Notes: generated by a model not told the origin, from the sequence alone. Shown: positions 1-6,511, counted from the first letter of the stretch. The stretch is DNA of 7,899 nucleotides from Alphaproteobacteria bacterium UBA3650 (GCA_002373815.1 DFKH01000033.1:1-7899), one strand, 5' to 3'. A program made the numbers and translations.

Positions 1-20
1 ACTTTCTCTCTCAAACTTTG

Positions 21-94
21 TGATTCCGGCGGGATTCAAACCCAAAACCTTCTGATCCGTAGTCAGATGCTCTATCCAATTAAGCTACGGGCGC
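21..94 (-). tRNA. tRNA-Arg with anticodon ACG, mispaired acceptor stem
   Basis: Read on the minus strand, this folds as a tRNA. The D stem closes by three Watson-Crick pairs and one U-G pair, and the D loop keeps the G18-G19 pair of bases. The five-pair anticodon stem UCUGA/UCAGA is perfect around loop CUACGGA, giving anticodon ACG (Arg; A34 is normally deaminated to inosine by TadA). The T loop is UUUGAAU. Oddities are concentrated in the 3' half. The 5' acceptor strand GCGCCCG faces CGGAAUC, so pairs 2-71 (C-U), 3-70 (G-A) and 4-69 (C-A) are mismatched; T-stem pair 49-65 is U-C; and C56 is U. The Levitt pair is A15-U48, a compensated change from the usual G-C. CCA is not encoded. A strong promoter stands just upstream. 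It could be a working but divergent tRNA, a decaying copy, or one whose 3' half was replaced by recombination. The identity is secure, the functionality is not. Confidence 0.8.
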
Positions 95-104
95 AACGAA
101 AACT

Positions 105-132
105 ATTATACACTTTTTCGAACAAATTGCAA
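105..132 (-). promoter_or_regulatory. sigma70-type promoter of the tRNA-Arg gene
   Basis: On the minus strand there is a -35 box TTGCAA (132-127), a 16-bp spacer and a perfect -10 box TATAAT (110-105). Transcription would start about three bases before the mature tRNA 5' end, the short leader expected for a stand-alone tRNA gene. An intact promoter argues that the tRNA gene is still transcribed despite its acceptor-stem mismatches. Confidence 0.7.
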
Positions 133-240
133 GAGCTTTTTTTGAAAAAAGTAATTTATGCGAACATAAAAAAATTAAAATACATTGAAAAATAAGGATA
201 ATTTTTTTATTAAAAAATAATAAAAAAGTCCTAAAATTGC

Positions 241-268
241 TTGACATATAGCGAAAGTGTGGTACAAT
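241..268 (+). promoter_or_regulatory. sigma70-type promoter of the giant gene, with upstream A-tracts
   Basis: The -35 box is a perfect TTGACA (241-246) and the -10 box is TACAAT (263-268), with a 16-bp spacer. Start of transcription would fall near 275, giving a leader of only about 16 nt that contains the AGGAGG ribosome binding site (280-285). Immediately upstream, 180-236 is almost pure A/T with phased A and T runs, which could act as an UP element. The rest of the 95-290 spacer holds the tRNA promoter and a short AT-rich hairpin (155-170) of doubtful meaning. No gene is seen there. Confidence 0.7.
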
Positions 269-290
269 GAACGTATAACAGGAGGACGCT

Positions 291-3200
291 ATGGAAACAT
301 TAGTTGAAATCGCCAAACGTTTAGGTATTAAACCCAATCCTAAAATGACAGAAGATGCTTATAAAGCTTATGCAAAACAAATTGATAAAGAGTTGCATTC
401 TCGTTATGGTTCTACCGATACGGACAGAGAAAGAAGGGGTTATCTAAATTTTGCAGGTAATGTTTATAATGTGATGAAATTTGTGAATCGTCCTTATAAT
501 AATGCACGGTATGAAGATAATGTGAGATTGATGTGGAAACCCTCTGAAAAAAAAGGGGTAAAGGTTTATGGACAGCACGGAGATGTGTTTGTTTGGCATG
601 ATGCGTTTGATAAATCAATGAAAACACGGGAACGTTTAATGCTAGATATTCAAATGGATAGCCCACATTTTGCGGAAGTGTTGAAAAAATTGGATGCATT
701 TATTGTGAAATATGGGGTTGGTTTTAAGGTGCCTGGGGAGATTCCGCAAACTCATCGTTCCAGAAGAACAGATACAATGAATGTTTATTCACGATCTGAA
801 ATTACACCATCATTCGTGCGTGAGCTATATGAAATAGTGAAGCCGTGTCTTTCAACGAAATATCACGATAGATTAGTGGGAAATGAGGTTCTTGATGGTG
901 GTAAGGTTATCAAAGGAATCAAGCTTTGTGCAGAGCCGGATCATCGTAGTGAATCAGATGGGGAAGTGTCAGACCTGTCTAGACAGAAAATAAAGTCTGT
1001 TCGGGCTATAGTTGATAGGGACTTTCCAGGAAGTACTCTTGCGTACGATAATATTTTTAATTGTATAAAAAACACAGATTCTTCGTCTGTTGGGGAAATG
1101 GAGGGAAGATTCCAACAGGTTGATTTGTTGTATTACTTGCTTGGAAAAGAGGGACAAAGCCCCTTTAGACATGGGAATCGTTGGGGGGAGGCAGATTTAA
1201 AATGGGATCGCCATTTGGATATTCAAGATAAAGATCCTCCCGTAAAAAAGATTAAGATTAGTGAGAATGAATATTATAAAGAAATATATGATTCAACAGG
1301 TGCTATTGAGAGTTGGTGGTATCTGAAAGCAAACGAGGAAGAATTACAGGTGAGTTATGCCCCTCATCGTGAAATAAGGACGCGGATAAGGAAAGTTGGC
1401 GAAAATTTTATAAAAGAAGAAGAAAGAAAAATAGATGGTCGTGTTGTGCATCGTGAAATTTGGAATGGACCAAAGTATTTAAAAGTAAAATATGACGCAA
1501 AAGGTGCTGCTTCGTATGTATATAGAAATGGAAAAGTTCGCATCTCAAATGATAGTTATTTTGAACGCGCACACAATATGATAGTGGATGATGTGGAATA
1601 TATATATAATGAATCCAAAAAATCGTGGAGAGTTTTAAAAGACGGATCGTTTGAAAGAGAAGCGGTTGGTACAGAAGCTCAGGAACTGATCAAACGCTAC
1701 AGAGAATTGTTGACAGAAATGAAAACGATGCATTTTGAAGAAATTCCTGAGAAATTGCCAAAAGAGCTTGATGCAAAAGTAAAAAAGCTTAAGTTAAAAT
1801 CAAAAACAACAACAACGCAAAAGGAGAACACAATGACTGGAACAGAAAAGAAAGATATTACGAAGATGACCGCTGAAGAATGGATGGATTTAGCGAAATC
1901 TCAAGAAATTCGCAAATATAAATCTGAACTGCAGGCTTATATAAGGGCTATAGAGGGACGTGCGTTGGAAAGAATACCAAAGGATAGTGAAAAAAAAGAA
2001 CTAGATGTTGTTATTCAAGATGAAAATGGCAAAGATATGAAACTACGTTGTCATTGGAACGAGATGACAGGAAATTATATGGTTGTTGGTATCCCGTTAA
2101 GTCAAAATGTGACTGTAGACTGGGGGGGCTTGGTCATTAAAAAAGGTGATAAAACTAAGGTGTGGTATCTATCTAGTCTGGATGAGATTGGCTTTTATAC
2201 AGATGAGAATCCGTATTTGCCTGTATTATCATTGGGCAAGTCCGAAATTCGAGCAGTTGATGATAACAGCAACACTGTTTATACTGTCTCGCTTGACAAG
2301 AATAGACAACCAGTCGAGGTTGTGATAGATAAGAGGGAGGGCAATAAGAAGCCACGAATAATTGCTAAATCAGATAAACCAGAGGAATTTGATCGAGTCT
2401 ATAGCGTTGTTCAAGACGTTGTTCAAGAGGCGATGGAACGTGTTTTTAGGAAAGAAAATGCTGAACAAGTAATAACACCTCCAAAGAAAGAAGATGCTGA
2501 GCAAGATAAAAAAGCAGAAGTGGAAGAGCCTGTGGTTCAAAAGAGGAAAGAAAAAACTCCCTCTTCAAGGTCAAAAGCAGCTAATAAAGTGAAAAAATCC
2601 ATGAAAGATGTTATGATTTCTCATGGCGGAGAGGGACGTAAAACTGTACATGAGAAAAAGACAGTTGAAATACCAGACTTGACTAAAAAAGAAGCTATAA
2701 ACCGTCTTCTTCACTGGAATGATATTATAGATGCTGAGGCGGGTTTCCCTCCAACGTCTGAATGGCGTGCTAAAAATCCTAAATTGTCCAAGTTGCTTGA
2801 CAAAATTGTCGATGCCTATGAGGGCAAAAAGGGAGCTAAGCCGGTTAATAAGTTGAATTCGTTGGTGAAAACAAGTGCAGAAGCTGAATATTTAACAGCA
2901 CTAGCAAAAGCTTTCCAAGAGGAGACAGGATATACGATTCCGATTGTTAAGCATGAAATAACGGTATCCAAGCGTGTTGTCGTTAGAAAAAAAACAGCAG
3001 AAGAGAATAGTAATCAAGAAAGAAAAGGACAAAATAAAGGTAATGGGCGGAAATTGCCACCGTTACCTTCCGCTAAAGCATTGGAAAACTATGAAGTTGA
3101 TTTCCCAGCCAAACGATGGATTAGACATATTGTAACGAATGGAAATAAACGTACAATTGAAGAAATTTGGTTCAGACCAAATAAAAAATTGGCAACGCGT

Positions 3201-5291
3201 TATACCCATGATGAAGTGAGACAAGATGGAGCATGGCGTGTTGTTGAGCCATCAAAAGAAGAGCGCAAAAAAATTGGGGCAGCTCTTGGAATGGATAGTC
3301 AGCACAATATTGCCCGTATTGATGTTTTGACACAAAAAGCAACAGAACAATATAGAAAAATGTTGTCACAAGAATGGGAAAAAGCGCGTATTGCTTCTGA
3401 GCAAGCTAAAGCGAAAAAGGGACTTGTCGAAGGAACAACCTATGCTTTTACGAAGGTAAAGGGTTCAAAAACTGATTGGATAGTGACACAATACGAGACT
3501 GTCAAAACAGCAAATGGCTTTAGGCGCATGGTCACAGAATATCATGCAAGTGAGTTGGAGGATTCAGGAAAAGTTGGGCAGCCACGATATGCCAAAGCCT
3601 ATACCCATATCGAAGAGTTAGATGCAGAGGGGAATTTGCAGCAAGAACAATTGCCTGTTTCAGAAAAATTGCGTGATAAATTGATGCAACGTAAAACGGA
3701 TGATCCTACTATTAGTGGTCGTATTGATTATGATAATGCACGTCATATAGCGAAAGTAACTTACATGACGGATAATGAAATCGCTCGTATTCGACGGATG
3801 TGGAAAAATCAAAATCATTATAAAATTGAGAAATTGATTTTATCACCATTACTAGATTCAGTGGAAGCAGCACCAGGACCTAAGCCTGCGCCAGCACCAG
3901 GACCTAAGCCTGCGCCGACACCAGGTCCAAAACCTGAACCGACACCAGGTCCAAAACCTGAACCGACACCAGGTCCAGAACCTGAACCGACACCAGGTCC
4001 AGAACCTGAACCCAAGCCAAAAGAACAAGATCCAATTGATTGGCGTGATCTGAAAAATTGGGATATGATTGAACGAAAAGGGCCTGCAAATAAGAATTTG
4101 GGACCAGAAGATGTGGTTCGTTTCTTGGATGCCAGCCGCTTGTCCGATGAAGAATTTTCAAAGATGAGAGCTGAATTGACAAAAGCGGGCATTAAGTTTG
4201 TTGATTCTAAGAAGAATATGCCAGCAGATAATGGATTGAGATCTAAATATGTTCCATCGGACAAAATGGATAAAAATTGGTGGAACAAGCTTTCCCATGT
4301 GACGCGGGAGCATATCTCCGAAGGGGTTGGTTCATTCTCAAGTAGTTGGGTAAAATCTGCAATTAATGATACGGACAAGACCGTTGTTGTTGCGGGTTAT
4401 ACAGACAATGTTTTGTTGAACAAGTTGTTGAATAAACAACGTCCAAGTTGGTGGAAACGTAATTTGCCATGGTTGGTCCCTGTTGTGGGGGCGGCTACTG
4501 CGCTGTGGTTGAGGTTTGCCCCAATGGAAGGCAAGGCACCAAGCGATTTTGGTGATGACCATGCCAGAAAAGATAGGACAGAAGAAGTGCAAGAGGGGAA
4601 TAAACAACTTACTGAAGGACAATCCGAACAAAAGGTCCAAGAGGAAAATAAGCCGAAAGTTAGCGACGATTCTGTTGTTATTGATGGAGTCAAAATTTCC
4701 AGAAAGGATTTATTAGGAGTGACTGTTGACACCCAAATGTACACCAGAACTGTAGGTGGTGGTGGTCATGGACAAGGTCATGATATATATAAAAATACAC
4801 CAGTCATTGTCTATGTTGGCGTTGACAGTTTAGTGCGCAACTTTGGAAGCGGCGACATGAAAGATCTTACAAAGATTATAGACAATTTGCGTAATGGCGA
4901 TTGTGAAATAGCTTCTCCTGGACGTTATCGCAGCACGGCTCAAGTGAATAGCGCTGTCATACGAACAACAGATTATGGATTATTCAAAAGCCCAACAATG
5001 AAGGCTAAATTGGATGCTCATAATTTTACTTCAATGATAGAAATGGCAAAACACGGTGTGCGTGTGCATCAGTTGTTGCCAGATGGTTCTGTCAAACCAG
5101 TTCAGTTTATAAAAACAAAGGATGGTAATGTGCGACCAGTACTTTATATGCAGACAAAAACAGATAAAACAGAACGCGTGATTGTTGATGAAAAAGGAAA
5201 GACATTAGAGGTCGTTCAACAGGGAAAAATTCCTGCGAGTAAACCTCAGCGTGTTAGTCGCATTAAATTGCCTCCGGCGCAAAGGCAGTAA
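291..5291 (+). CDS. giant 1666-residue protein of unknown function, one transmembrane segment
   Basis: I do not recognise this protein as a named family. The start is well supported: AGGAGG lies five bases before the ATG, behind a good promoter, and the frame is open for 5 kb. There is no signal peptide. Visible parts: residues 1-250, a mixed alpha/beta region with a stretch (about 110-217) loosely like HopA1/phosphothreonine-lyase-type domains; 323-480, beta-rich; a Lys/Thr linker at 495-525 holding an internal start signal at Met515; 600-720, beta-rich; a charged linker at 721-780; a helical segment at 793-900; two more beta-rich segments at 928-1190; six PGPxPxPx units at 1195-1242; a mostly helical region at 1244-1385; and a single hydrophobic span at about 1392-1411. 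Basic residues before the span (KQRPSWWKRN) and acidic ones after it suggest a cytoplasmic N-terminal part and an extracytoplasmic C-terminal domain of about 255 residues with a GGGGHGQGHD loop (1489-1498). It is followed by a terminator, so it is probably monocistronic. A structural or host-interaction role is conceivable but unproven. Confidence 0.9.
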   Translation: METLVEIAKRLGIKPNPKMTEDAYKAYAKQIDKELHSRYGSTDTDRERRGYLNFAGNVYNVMKFVNRPYNNARYEDNVRLMWKPSEKKGVKVYGQHGDVFVWHDAFDKSMKTRERLMLDIQMDSPHFAEVLKKLDAFIVKYGVGFKVPGEIPQTHRSRRTDTMNVYSRSEITPSFVRELYEIVKPCLSTKYHDRLVGNEVLDGGKVIKGIKLCAEPDHRSESDGEVSDLSRQKIKSVRAIVDRDFPGSTLAYDNIFNCIKNTDSSSVGEMEGRFQQVDLLYYLLGKEGQSPFRHGNRWGEADLKWDRHLDIQDKDPPVKKIKISENEYYKEIYDSTGAIESWWYLKANEEELQVSYAPHREIRTRIRKVGENFIKEEERKIDGRVVHREIWNGPKYLKVKYDAKGAASYVYRNGKVRISNDSYFERAHNMIVDDVEYIYNESKKSWRVLKDGSFEREAVGTEAQELIKRYRELLTEMKTMHFEEIPEKLPKELDAKVKKLKLKSKTTTTQKENTMTGTEKKDITKMTAEEWMDLAKSQEIRKYKSELQAYIRAIEGRALERIPKDSEKKELDVVIQDENGKDMKLRCHWNEMTGNYMVVGIPLSQNVTVDWGGLVIKKGDKTKVWYLSSLDEIGFYTDENPYLPVLSLGKSEIRAVDDNSNTVYTVSLDKNRQPVEVVIDKREGNKKPRIIAKSDKPEEFDRVYSVVQDVVQEAMERVFRKENAEQVITPPKKEDAEQDKKAEVEEPVVQKRKEKTPSSRSKAANKVKKSMKDVMISHGGEGRKTVHEKKTVEIPDLTKKEAINRLLHWNDIIDAEAGFPPTSEWRAKNPKLSKLLDKIVDAYEGKKGAKPVNKLNSLVKTSAEAEYLTALAKAFQEETGYTIPIVKHEITVSKRVVVRKKTAEENSNQERKGQNKGNGRKLPPLPSAKALENYEVDFPAKRWIRHIVTNGNKRTIEEIWFRPNKKLATRYTHDEVRQDGAWRVVEPSKEERKKIGAALGMDSQHNIARIDVLTQKATEQYRKMLSQEWEKARIASEQAKAKKGLVEGTTYAFTKVKGSKTDWIVTQYETVKTANGFRRMVTEYHASELEDSGKVGQPRYAKAYTHIEELDAEGNLQQEQLPVSEKLRDKLMQRKTDDPTISGRIDYDNARHIAKVTYMTDNEIARIRRMWKNQNHYKIEKLILSPLLDSVEAAPGPKPAPAPGPKPAPTPGPKPEPTPGPKPEPTPGPEPEPTPGPEPEPKPKEQDPIDWRDLKNWDMIERKGPANKNLGPEDVVRFLDASRLSDEEFSKMRAELTKAGIKFVDSKKNMPADNGLRSKYVPSDKMDKNWWNKLSHVTREHISEGVGSFSSSWVKSAINDTDKTVVVAGYTDNVLLNKLLNKQRPSWWKRNLPWLVPVVGAATALWLRFAPMEGKAPSDFGDDHARKDRTEEVQEGNKQLTEGQSEQKVQEENKPKVSDDSVVIDGVKISRKDLLGVTVDTQMYTRTVGGGGHGQGHDIYKNTPVIVYVGVDSLVRNFGSGDMKDLTKIIDNLRNGDCEIASPGRYRSTAQVNSAVIRTTDYGLFKSPTMKAKLDAHNFTSMIEMAKHGVRVHQLLPDGSVKPVQFIKTKDGNVRPVLYMQTKTDKTERVIVDEKGKTLEVVQQGKIPASKPQRVSRIKLPPAQRQ
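1821..1835 (+). promoter_or_regulatory. internal ribosome binding site and in-frame ATG (Met515)
   Basis: Inside the giant gene, AAGGAG (1821-1826) stands six bases before an in-frame ATG (1833), codon 515. The preceding bases are a run of CAA/ACA triplets, encoding the low-complexity KSKTTTTQKENT stretch, and closely resemble the untranslated bases before the rpsD start. A shorter protein of 1152 residues could be made from here, or this may be the relic of a fused second gene. No internal promoter was identified. Confidence 0.4.
3873..4016 (+). repeat. six-unit 24-bp tandem repeat encoding PGP(K/E)P(A/E)Px
   Basis: Six consecutive 24-bp units lie in frame within the giant gene, encoding residues 1195-1242. 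Units 1 and 2 encode PGPKPAPA and PGPKPAPT with GGA-CCT-AAG codons. Units 3 and 4 are identical at the base level and encode PGPKPEPT with GGT-CCA-AAA codons. Units 5 and 6 change Lys to Glu. The protein effect is a stiff, extended Pro-rich spacer about 150 residues before the membrane span. Base-level identity between neighbours points to recent duplication by slippage, so copy number probably varies among strains. The array also creates long open frames on the minus strand that are not genes. Confidence 0.95.
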
Positions 5292-5306
5292 AATCACACG
5301 AGTACA

Positions 5307-5337
5307 CCCCGTCCTAAAAAGCGGGGCGTTTTATTTT
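5307..5337 (+). terminator. intrinsic terminator after the giant gene
   Basis: The stem CCCCG (5307-5311) pairs with CGGGG (5322-5326) across a ten-base loop, followed by CGTTTTATTTT. It lies 16 bp after the stop codon. The stem is only five pairs but all G-C, and the U-rich tail is good. Confidence 0.7.
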
Positions 5338-5346
5338 AAAAAAGAC

Positions 5347-5375
5347 TTGATATTTATTTTAAAATCGTGTATAAT
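5347..5375 (+). promoter_or_regulatory. strong sigma70-type promoter of rpsD
   Basis: TTGATA (5347-5352), a 17-bp spacer and TATAAT (5370-5375) make a near-consensus promoter, fitting for a highly expressed ribosomal protein gene. Transcription would start near 5382, leaving a leader of about 107 nt before the rpsD ATG. Confidence 0.8.
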
Positions 5376-5381
5376 CAATCC

Positions 5382-5488
5382 GTTTCCCGAGAATGTGGAC
5401 ATTTTGGAATAAACCAACTTGTCACGCTTTATCGGCCTATCGGATAAAGACTATCGGGGCGTAACCAAAAACAACAAAAGGAAAAAAT
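5382..5488 (+). promoter_or_regulatory. rpsD: rpsD leader with hairpin and three TATCGG copies
   Basis: The predicted leader is long for this genome's genes (compare about 16 nt for the giant gene). It contains a perfect 7-bp stem CTTTATC/GATAAAG (5427-5433 with 5443-5449, nine-base loop), a small AATG/CATT hairpin near 5392-5403, and three copies of TATCGG (5430, 5438, 5452). S4 is known to repress its own mRNA in several bacteria (E. coli alpha operon leader, B. subtilis rpsD leader), so an S4-binding leader is a reasonable inference. I cannot match it to a known leader fold by eye. Confidence 0.4.
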
Positions 5489-6118
5489 ATGGCTACAAAT
5501 TCAAAGTCTAAAAGACTCCCACGTAAATTCGGCAAAGATCGTCGTTTTGGCGTGAACTTGTGGGGTAAAGCGAAGTCCCCTGTAAACACAAGAAACTATG
5601 GCCCAGGTCAACATGGTGCCGAACGTAAAAAGCCAACCGATTATGGTTTGCAGTTAAATGCAAAACAAAAATTAAAGGCGATTTACGGCAACTTGTCTGA
5701 AAAACAACTTCGCAAATACTATGCAGAAGCTATTCGTCGTAAAGGTGACAGTTCCGAAAACTTAGTTGGTATTTTGGAATGCCGCTTGGATTCGTTGGTG
5801 TACAGAATGAAGTTCGTGAACTCTGTGTTTGCGGCTCGTCAATTCGTCAGCCACGGTCATGTGACAGTGAATGGTAAGCGTGTAAACATCCCATCTTACT
5901 TATGCAAAGTGGGTGATGAAATCGCTGTGCGTTCCAAAGCAAAAGAAATGGCTGTTGTCATTGAAGCTTTAGGTGCACAAGATCGTAATGTGCCAGATTA
6001 TTTGTCTGTGGACGAAAAGGAAATGAAAGGAACATTTGTAAGAATTCCACAATTGTCCGATATTCCTTATGCGGCACCAATGGAACCAAATCTGGTTATC
6101 GAATTCTACTCTCGGTAA
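5489..6118 (+). CDS. rpsD: 30S ribosomal protein S4
   Basis: S4 is a primary 16S rRNA-binding protein that nucleates assembly of the 30S body and helps keep decoding accurate; in many bacteria it also regulates translation of its own mRNA. The 209-residue length is typical (about 205). The N-terminal part carries GVNLWGKAKSPVNTRNYGPG and the KPTDYGLQLNAKQKLKAIYG stretch. The S4 RNA-binding fold follows at about residues 99-160 (RLDSLVYRMKF, FVSHGHVTVNGKRVNIPS), and the end EPNLVIEFYSR is characteristic of alphaproteobacteria. There is no N-terminal zinc cysteine cluster. The start has AAAGGA six bases upstream. Flanking promoter and terminator make it a one-gene unit rather than part of the alpha operon as in E. 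coli, the usual arrangement in alphaproteobacteria. Confidence 0.98.
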   Translation: MATNSKSKRLPRKFGKDRRFGVNLWGKAKSPVNTRNYGPGQHGAERKKPTDYGLQLNAKQKLKAIYGNLSEKQLRKYYAEAIRRKGDSSENLVGILECRLDSLVYRMKFVNSVFAARQFVSHGHVTVNGKRVNIPSYLCKVGDEIAVRSKAKEMAVVIEALGAQDRNVPDYLSVDEKEMKGTFVRIPQLSDIPYAAPMEPNLVIEFYSR

Positions 6119-6132
6119 TCGATCTGAAGTTC

Positions 6133-6164
6133 AAAACACCTCCACAAGTTGGGGGTGTTTTTTT
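6133..6164 (+). terminator. intrinsic terminator after rpsD
   Basis: An 8-bp stem ACACCTCC/GGGGGTGT (6136-6143 with 6151-6158, one T-G pair, seven-base loop) is followed by seven T residues. It starts 18 bp after the rpsD stop. Flanking A and T runs extend the pairing. Confidence 0.85.
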
Positions 6165-6180
6165 GTGTATTTGCTCTATC

Positions 6181-6189
6181 TGTTATAGG
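6181..6189 (+). promoter_or_regulatory. possible extended -10 promoter of the ferritin-like gene
   Basis: TG-T-TATAGG is an extended -10 element. No convincing -35 box lies upstream; the nearest, TTGTGT at 6163-6168, has a 15-bp spacer and overlaps the rpsD terminator tail. It is offered because the gene follows a terminator and must have its own start of transcription, within only about 45 bp. Confidence 0.35.
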
Positions 6190-6208
6190 ACAAACAAAAG
6201 GAGGAACT

Positions 6209-6505
6209 ATGTCAAAACTAGCAAGTATCAATCATGTTTATACGCCAAAACAAAAATTAAATGATGAAGAATTATTGCGCGCCATTAAATTTGCAATTGT
6301 TTCCGAGTTTGAAGCCATTCAAATTTATCAGCAAATAGCAGAAGCAACGAATAATGTAGGGGCTAAGCGCGTGTTATTAGATATTGCCAAGGAAGAAAAA
6401 GAACACGTAGGAGAATTGAGAGAACTTTTGAAAGTCTTGTGTCCAGATGATGAAGAGTTATACGAAGAAGGTGCTGAGGAAACACGAGAAAATTTGGAAA
6501 AATAA
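6209..6505 (+). CDS. short ferritin-like diiron protein, encapsulated-ferritin type
   Basis: The chosen start has AAGGAGG (6198-6204) four bases upstream. An in-frame upstream ATG at 6149 is rejected because it lies in the rpsD terminator loop and lacks a ribosome binding site. The 98-residue protein has two antiparallel helices of a half-ferritin. Helix 1 carries E33-F-E35-A-I-Q-I-Y40; helix 2 carries E62-E63-K-E-H66; then comes an acidic tail (EELYEEGAEETRENLEK). E33, E63 and H66 match the spacing of the E32, E62 and H65 iron ligands of Rhodospirillum rubrum EncFtn. The helix motif EAI-x-x-Y and the phrase LLDIAKEEKEHVGEL also recall the ferritin-like domain fused to the archaeal encapsulin of Pyrococcus. 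Family members pair helices as dimers around iron and act as ferroxidases, often packed inside encapsulin shells. No encapsulin gene is visible here, so cargo status is inferred. A rubrerythrin-like role in peroxide or iron stress is the alternative. Confidence 0.8.
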   Translation: MSKLASINHVYTPKQKLNDEELLRAIKFAIVSEFEAIQIYQQIAEATNNVGAKRVLLDIAKEEKEHVGELRELLKVLCPDDEELYEEGAEETRENLEK

Positions 6506-6511
6506 AAAGTG

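Noticed and set aside
155..170. AT-rich hairpin TTTATG-CGAA-CATAAA in the first spacer
   Set aside because: Six weak pairs in very AT-rich DNA are likely by chance. As a minus-strand terminator it would lack a G-C stem, and there is no gene upstream for it to end.
80..337. Minus-strand 85-codon frame over the tRNA promoter and AT-rich spacer
   Set aside because: It overlaps the tRNA promoter and the giant gene's start. Its Phe/Ile/Lys-rich composition is that of translated AT-rich spacer.
3818..4378. Minus-strand 186-codon open frame with GPGVGSG repeats, and an overlapping 92-codon frame
   Set aside because: Both are antisense translations of the Pro-rich 24-bp repeat, which lacks stops in other frames because of its composition. 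They have no ribosome binding site and lie fully inside a well-supported gene.
291..5291. The giant protein as a classical secreted toxin (RHS, CDI) or autotransporter
   Set aside because: There is no signal peptide, no RHS/YD repeat array, no VENN or toxin-module boundary, no beta-barrel C-terminus and no immunity-like gene next to it.
6149..6208. Upstream extension of the ferritin-like protein from an ATG at 6149
   Set aside because: That ATG-like start lies in the rpsD terminator and has no ribosome binding site, whereas the ATG at 6209 has an excellent AAGGAGG site. The extra 20 residues are a hydrophobic translation of the terminator and promoter.
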